A stretch of 18,351 nt of DNA from an uncultured Acidobacteriaceae bacterium (GTDB lineage: Bacteria; Acidobacteriota; Terriglobia; Terriglobales; Acidobacteriaceae), in assembly GCA_903842845.1 (NCBI GenBank), contig CAIMNN010000159.1:1-18351 (forward strand), written 5' to 3'. The notes beneath the pieces are model-generated. The model ran no database searches. It was not told the origin of the DNA and saw only the letters and a list, made by a program, of their open reading frames with translations. A program made the position numbers and the translations under genes. This document shows, one piece after another, positions 14,363-18,351 of the stretch (within the stretch, counting starts at the first letter, position 1; each line of letters starts with the position of its first letter).

Positions 14363-15448
14363 TTACGACCAATCGTTGTCGTCGTTGGACTCGAGAACTA
14401 TGGCCGCAACCTTTGCTCTTTTTGCCTTTGGTTTGGCTTCTACAGGCTGCAACTTTCGTGCCAGCGCCCACTTCAGCTCATCAATCCCCTCGCCGGTCAC
14501 CGATGAAATTGCATGGAACTCGAGCTTCCGTTTCTTCGCATACGCCGCCAGCTTCTTCAGCTTCTCAGGGTTCGCCGAATCAATCTTAGTCGCTATCACG
14601 ATCATCGGCTTTTCCATCAACTCGTGCCCAAATCCCTCAAGCTCTGCGTTGATCACCTTGAAATCTTCAACCGCGTCGGAGCGGTGTGTGCCATCCGACA
14701 CATCCACCAAATGCGCCAGTAATCGCGTGCGCTCAATGTGACGCAAAAACTGAGTTCCCAATCCCGCGCCAAGATGCGCGCCTTCAATCAATCCCGGCAG
14801 ATCTGCAACAACATAAGACTGCGTATCCGGCTCTTCGCCCACGCTCACAACGCCAAGGTTCGGCTCCAACGTAGTGAAAGGATAATCAGCAATCTTCGGC
14901 CGCGCCGCGCTGATGCGCGAGATCAACGTCGACTTGCCCGCATTCGGATAACCCACCAGCCCAACATCGGCCAGCAGCTTCTACTCCAGCCGCAGTTGAA
15001 ACTCTTCGCCCGGCCGTCCCAGCTCATGCTCGCGCGGAGCCTGGTGCGTCGACGTCGCAAAATGCTGGTTGCCTCGCCCACCGCGTCCACCGCGCGCAAT
15101 CACCACCATGTCGTCTGGCGTTGCAAAGTCGTGTATCAGCTCGCCCGTCTCCAGGTTGTAGACAACCGTCCCCACCGGAACCTGCAACGTCACCGATTTA
15201 CCATCGGAGCCCGAGCAGTTCGAACCCATGCCGTGTTCGCCGCGCTCACCCTTATGCTCAGGATTAAATCGAAAATGCATCAGCGTATTGTGCCGCTGGC
15301 TGCTGATCATCACAACGTCGCCGCCACGACCGCCATCGCCGCCCGATGGGCCTCCGCGTGGCACAAACTTCTCGCGCCGGAACGCCATGCAGCCGTTGCC
15401 GCCGTCGCCGGCTTTGATCTTAATTTTTACTTCATCAATAAATCTCAT
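14363..15448 (-). CDS. obg: Obg/CgtA GTPase, frame interrupted by one TAG between its two domains
   Basis: The ATG at 15448 (MRFIDEVKIKIKAGDGGNGC) is preceded by GAGAG; the longer frame to 15478 adds atypical residues. Residues 1-156 are the glycine-rich Obg fold (GGPSGGDGGRGGDVV, ARGGRGGRGNQHFATSTHQA). The G domain has G1 GYPNAGKST, G2 DYPFTTLEPNLG, G3 DLPGLIEGAHLGAGLG, G4 ATKID (usually NKxD) and G5 SSVTGEG, with a short basic and acidic tail. Obg is needed for late 50S ribosome assembly and is usually essential. Exactly at the inter-domain linker, homologues read RLEL-KLLADVGLVG; here the Leu codon is TAG (14983-14981), one base from TTG. Both sides stay in the same frame. As written it gives an Obg-fold fragment and a separate G-domain frame (GTG at 14956). 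It may be a sequencing error, a true nonsense mutation, suppression, or two polypeptides. Confidence 0.88.
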
Positions 15449-15551
15449 TTGTTCTCTCGGCGCTGCGGCTCTGGTCAAAATGGGGGAACGCCGAATTGCG
15501 CAACTTCAACCTTTCTATTTTAAGCGTTCCGGGGTAAAATCGCTGCCAAGA

Positions 15552-15570
15552 CCGGATTACAGGAATCCGG
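15552..15570. repeat. Perfect 7-bp inverted repeat in the receptor upstream region
   Basis: CCGGATT (15552-15558) and AATCCGG (15564-15570) flank ACAGG. There is no T-tract, so it is not a terminator. It lies 58 nt before the receptor start and could be a 5' leader hairpin or an operator half-site pair in the divergent obg/receptor intergenic region. Confidence 0.45.
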
Positions 15571-15627
15571 CGCTATGAATTAGTCGCACGTTTCCCCCCA
15601 GTATCTGCCACGCCGCAAGGGGCGCGC

Positions 15628-18351
15628 ATGGCGGAAGTTCCTCAAACATTTCGAGTCGTATTGCTCTGTCTTTGCTGCGCACCGAGCATGATCACCATGT
15701 GCGCGCAAGAGTCAAATGGCGGATTAGCCGGCCGCCTCACCGACGACTACGCCCACCCACTCGGCAACACCCTCCTCGTCGCGCGCAATCTCACTACCGG
15801 CGTTGAAGCCCGCACCACAACCGAAGAAAACGGCGGCTACCACTTTAAAGCGCTCGCGCCCGGCGAATATCTGCTCGCCGCTGACTCCGCACAACTCGGC
15901 CACGGTGAGGTCGATGGCGTCCTCATCAACGGCGGCCACATGACGCGCGTCGTCGTCGCGCTGAAAATGACTCTGCCGCCTCCGCCGCACATCCCGGTCA
16001 CACTCCACGACCTCACGCCGACAACAGTCGTCCTCAAGACCGAAGTCGCCAGTGAAGAACTGAAGACTCTGCCCGTCGCCTCGCGCAATTGGAGCAACTT
16101 TACACTTGAAACGCCGCGCGCAGCGCTGCCCACCGACAGCGGCGCATCAAAATCACTCGACGCAACCGGACAGAACCCCGGCGCTCACATCAACTCCACA
16201 GAGTTCCGCGCTGCCGGCGCATTGAGCGCGTCAATGGAAATCGACGGCATGAACATGACGCCAGGCTTCAAGAGTCGCGGCTGGGGCCGCAACAGCGGCG
16301 CGCCCATGGCCGAGGCAGCGCTTGAGCGCATGGAGGTCCAAGCCGGCAACGGCGAGATTGAATCCGGCTACGCTGCGACCGGCGAAATGAAAGCTCACTC
16401 AACCCGCGGCACAAATGGTCTTCACGGCCAGGCCTTTCTCTACGGCCGCGGAAATTTTTTCAACGCGCTTAACCCATTCACGCAAGAGCTGAAAGAAACT
16501 TCTCCCGCAACGTCAACCACCATCCCGGTCTTCACGCCCTTCAGCTATTCTCCCGACGACCTTGAGATCACCTGGGGCGCGGGCATCGGCGGCCACATCC
16601 GCAAAAACAAGCTCTTCTGGTTTGCCGCGCTCGATGGCTATCAGCGCAACAACCCCGCCGTTGCCAGTCTCCGCCACGAAGACCTTTTCTTCGCGCCCCC
16701 CGCCATCGACCAGATGGAACTCCTCGCCACGCAGCTCGGCGAAGTCGGCAACGCACTCGTGCAGGGAACCGCCGCATACTCGCCGCTGCTTGAAACTCTC
16801 AACTCACTCCTCGGTCCCACTCCGCGCTCGGCTCGTCAGTGGATCGGCTTCGCTCGAGTCGACTGGCAGCAATCCGAGCGCAATCACTGGACCGCCGAAG
16901 GCAACATCGCCCTCTGGAACGCGCCCGGCGGAGCACTCACCCGCACCAGCGAAACCTACGGCAATCACAGCTTCGGAAACAGCAAAGCCGACGAGCAGTG
17001 GGGCCTGCTGCGTTGGGAGCACTACCTCTCCGAAAATCTTCTCGCCGTAACCCAAGGCAGTTGGTCGCGTAACGTTCTGCATGAGTTGCCCAGCACCCCC
17101 TCCGCATTCGAGCAGCAGTTCCTCATCAATGCATGGGGCCGCCTGCCGGAGATCAACGTCGATTCGCGCTACGGCTTCAAGCTCGGCAGCGCGCCGCGTC
17201 TCGGCACCGGTGCTTACCCCGACGAGCGTCGCGTGCAGGCCAGCCAGCAACTCAACTGGGTCCACCACAACAATCTCATCAAGGCTGGCTTTGATTACGG
17301 CCACATTCAGGATGACGTCGGCGTGCTCATCAATCAGACCGGCACTTACAGCTACTCATCCGCTGAAGACTTCGCCTCCGACGCTTTGACGTTTTTGAAG
17401 TTCGGCCTCTCCGGCGAACTCAACCCCTACGACCAGCACAACTGCGACACCACGCGCACCATCCATCCCGGCGGCCTCGGTCTCGGCTATCTCCCCTGCT
17501 ACTCGCATTACTCACAAACCATGGGCCCGTCGAACTGGAGCCTCAGCACAAATGACTGGGCCGCCTACATCACCGAGCAGTGGCAGTTCAAACATCACCT
17601 CACACTCTCCGCCGCCATCAGGTGGGAACGCCAAGAACTCCCGCCGCCCATCGCGCGCGTCGCCAACCCCGACCTGCCAGGAACAGGCATCATGCCTGCG
17701 CTCGGCAACAACTGGGGACCGCGCCTCAGCATGGCCTGGGCAACCGGCGGCAAGCACGCCCCGGTTCTGCGCATTGGCTATGGCATCTATTACGGACGCA
17801 CCGAGAACGCGACGCTCGAAACCGTCTTGACCCACACCGGCTCACTCAACGGCGATCTAAATTTCTTTCTCCGCCCAACCGACAACCTCAACGGCGGCGG
17901 CGCGCCTCCATTCCCTTACGTCTTCGCCGGCGAACCGCTCAACGTCGTCAAACCCGGCGCAGTCAAGTTCGACCCCCACTTCAAAAATCCTGAAGTCCAT
18001 CAAGGCCTCATCGCAATTGAACAAGCACTCCCCGGCAAAGTCATCATCACCGCAAGCGCCGCCATCAGCCTCGGCCGCCGTCTGCCCGTCTCCGTCGATA
18101 CCAACATCGACCCCGCCGTCAACCCCGGCACCATCACCTTTGCAGTCTGCGAAAACTCACCCACCGGAACGCAGAACTCCTCCTGCGCAAACTATGGCCT
18201 CGGCCCCATCAAAGACCAGCTCATTCAGGGTCCGTTCTACGCATCGTGGCCCGCGGCTGCATGTCCCGCAGGCGCGCAAATTAATCTCGCCGGTCAATGC
18301 GGACGTTTGAATCCGAACTACCAGCAAATAACCAACGTTATCTCGAAAGCA
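15628..18351 (+). CDS. Oar-like TonB-dependent receptor (partial, 3' end outside window)
   Basis: The frame is open for 908 codons to the window end. The start ATG 15628 has AAGGGG 5 nt upstream and gives a signal peptide (RVVLLCLCCAPSMITMCAQ). Residues 30-115 form a carboxypeptidase-regulatory-like sandwich (GLAGRLTDDYAHPLGNTLLV, TTEENGGYHFKALAPGEYLL). Residues 120-270 resemble a plug (LPVASRNWSNFTLETP, SMEIDGMNMTPGFKSRGWGR, STRGTNGLHGQAFLYGRGNF). The rest is beta-barrel with alternating aromatic strands (KNKLFWFAALDGYQRNNP, HHLTLSAAIRWERQELPPP, PVLRIGYGIYYGRTEN). No canonical TonB box was located. Members are outer-membrane transporters, often for oligosaccharides or peptides; substrate unknown. 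Its plug diverges from the pseudogene receptor at the left end, so they are paralogues, not a recent duplication. Confidence 0.88.
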   Translation, partial: MAEVPQTFRVVLLCLCCAPSMITMCAQESNGGLAGRLTDDYAHPLGNTLLVARNLTTGVEARTTTEENGGYHFKALAPGEYLLAADSAQLGHGEVDGVLINGGHMTRVVVALKMTLPPPPHIPVTLHDLTPTTVVLKTEVASEELKTLPVASRNWSNFTLETPRAALPTDSGASKSLDATGQNPGAHINSTEFRAAGALSASMEIDGMNMTPGFKSRGWGRNSGAPMAEAALERMEVQAGNGEIESGYAATGEMKAHSTRGTNGLHGQAFLYGRGNFFNALNPFTQELKETSPATSTTIPVFTPFSYSPDDLEITWGAGIGGHIRKNKLFWFAALDGYQRNNPAVASLRHEDLFFAPPAIDQMELLATQLGEVGNALVQGTAAYSPLLETLNSLLGPTPRSARQWIGFARVDWQQSERNHWTAEGNIALWNAPGGALTRTSETYGNHSFGNSKADEQWGLLRWEHYLSENLLAVTQGSWSRNVLHELPSTPSAFEQQFLINAWGRLPEINVDSRYGFKLGSAPRLGTGAYPDERRVQASQQLNWVHHNNLIKAGFDYGHIQDDVGVLINQTGTYSYSSAEDFASDALTFLKFGLSGELNPYDQHNCDTTRTIHPGGLGLGYLPCYSHYSQTMGPSNWSLSTNDWAAYITEQWQFKHHLTLSAAIRWERQELPPPIARVANPDLPGTGIMPALGNNWGPRLSMAWATGGKHAPVLRIGYGIYYGRTENATLETVLTHTGSLNGDLNFFLRPTDNLNGGGAPPFPYVFAGEPLNVVKPGAVKFDPHFKNPEVHQGLIAIEQALPGKVIITASAAISLGRRLPVSVDTNIDPAVNPGTITFAVCENSPTGTQNSSCANYGLGPIKDQLIQGPFYASWPAAACPAGAQINLAGQCGRLNPNYQQITNVISKA

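Noticed and set aside
14738..15523. Plus-strand frame of 261 codons across obg
   Set aside because: It lies opposite the conserved Obg and G-domain motifs, and its Arg/His/Ala-rich composition is typical of an antisense shadow.
1..18351. Mobile element or CRISPR explanation for the damaged genes
   Set aside because: No transposase, integrase, terminal inverted repeats with target duplication, or regularly spaced repeats were seen on either strand.

Overview
The window looks like a chromosomal segment of an Acidobacteriota genome, probably class Terriglobia. The clues are two very large Oar-like TonB-dependent receptors with an N-terminal carboxypeptidase-regulatory-like domain, moderately high GC, a sigma/anti-sigma/TPR fusion protein, and many single secreted or lipid-anchored proteins outside classical operons. 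This taxonomic call is an inference from protein style, not from a marker search. No CRISPR array, insertion sequence, integrase or phage gene is visible.

Left end (1-1870, minus strand): a degraded Oar-like receptor pseudogene. It keeps its signal peptide and plug, then carries a premature TAA, a +1 frameshift and an apparent internal deletion. Its 3' end is joined in another frame to the last ~75 codons of a TolB/PD40-type beta-propeller gene.

Region 2025-4260 (minus strand): a secreted M28 zinc peptidase with a PDZ domain sits 12 nt downstream of a tRNA-Cys(GCA) gene. Upstream of the tRNA is a compact leader: a TTGACA promoter, a 27-codon reading frame with the run Cys-Cys-Met-Cys-Cys-Cys, and a terminator hairpin with a U-tract. 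A 7-nt segment just after the Cys codons can pair with the terminator's 5' arm. This is the layout of a ribosome-mediated attenuator, and it is the most interesting feature here: a candidate cysteine-responsive leader controlling tRNA-Cys and perhaps the peptidase.

Region 4373-8750 (plus strand): a one-polypeptide sigma factor, zinc-finger anti-sigma-like, membrane and TPR-like fusion; a small two-helix membrane protein that overlaps the start of a LOG-family nucleotide phosphoribohydrolase; and a lipoprotein of unknown function with two alternative start codons, each with its own strong Shine-Dalgarno. A terminator hairpin follows.

Region 9031-12491 (plus strand): a complete PHP-domain metal-dependent hydrolase with its own terminator, a secreted START/SRPBCC-like protein, and a GT4 glycosyltransferase. 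Convergent to these, on the minus strand, are an orphan sugar-type substrate-binding lipoprotein, a secreted DinB-fold protein with a terminator, and the ribosome-assembly GTPase gene obg. The obg frame is interrupted by one in-frame TAG exactly between its Obg fold and G domain.

Right end (15628-18351, plus strand): a second Oar-like receptor, intact as far as visible and running off the window.
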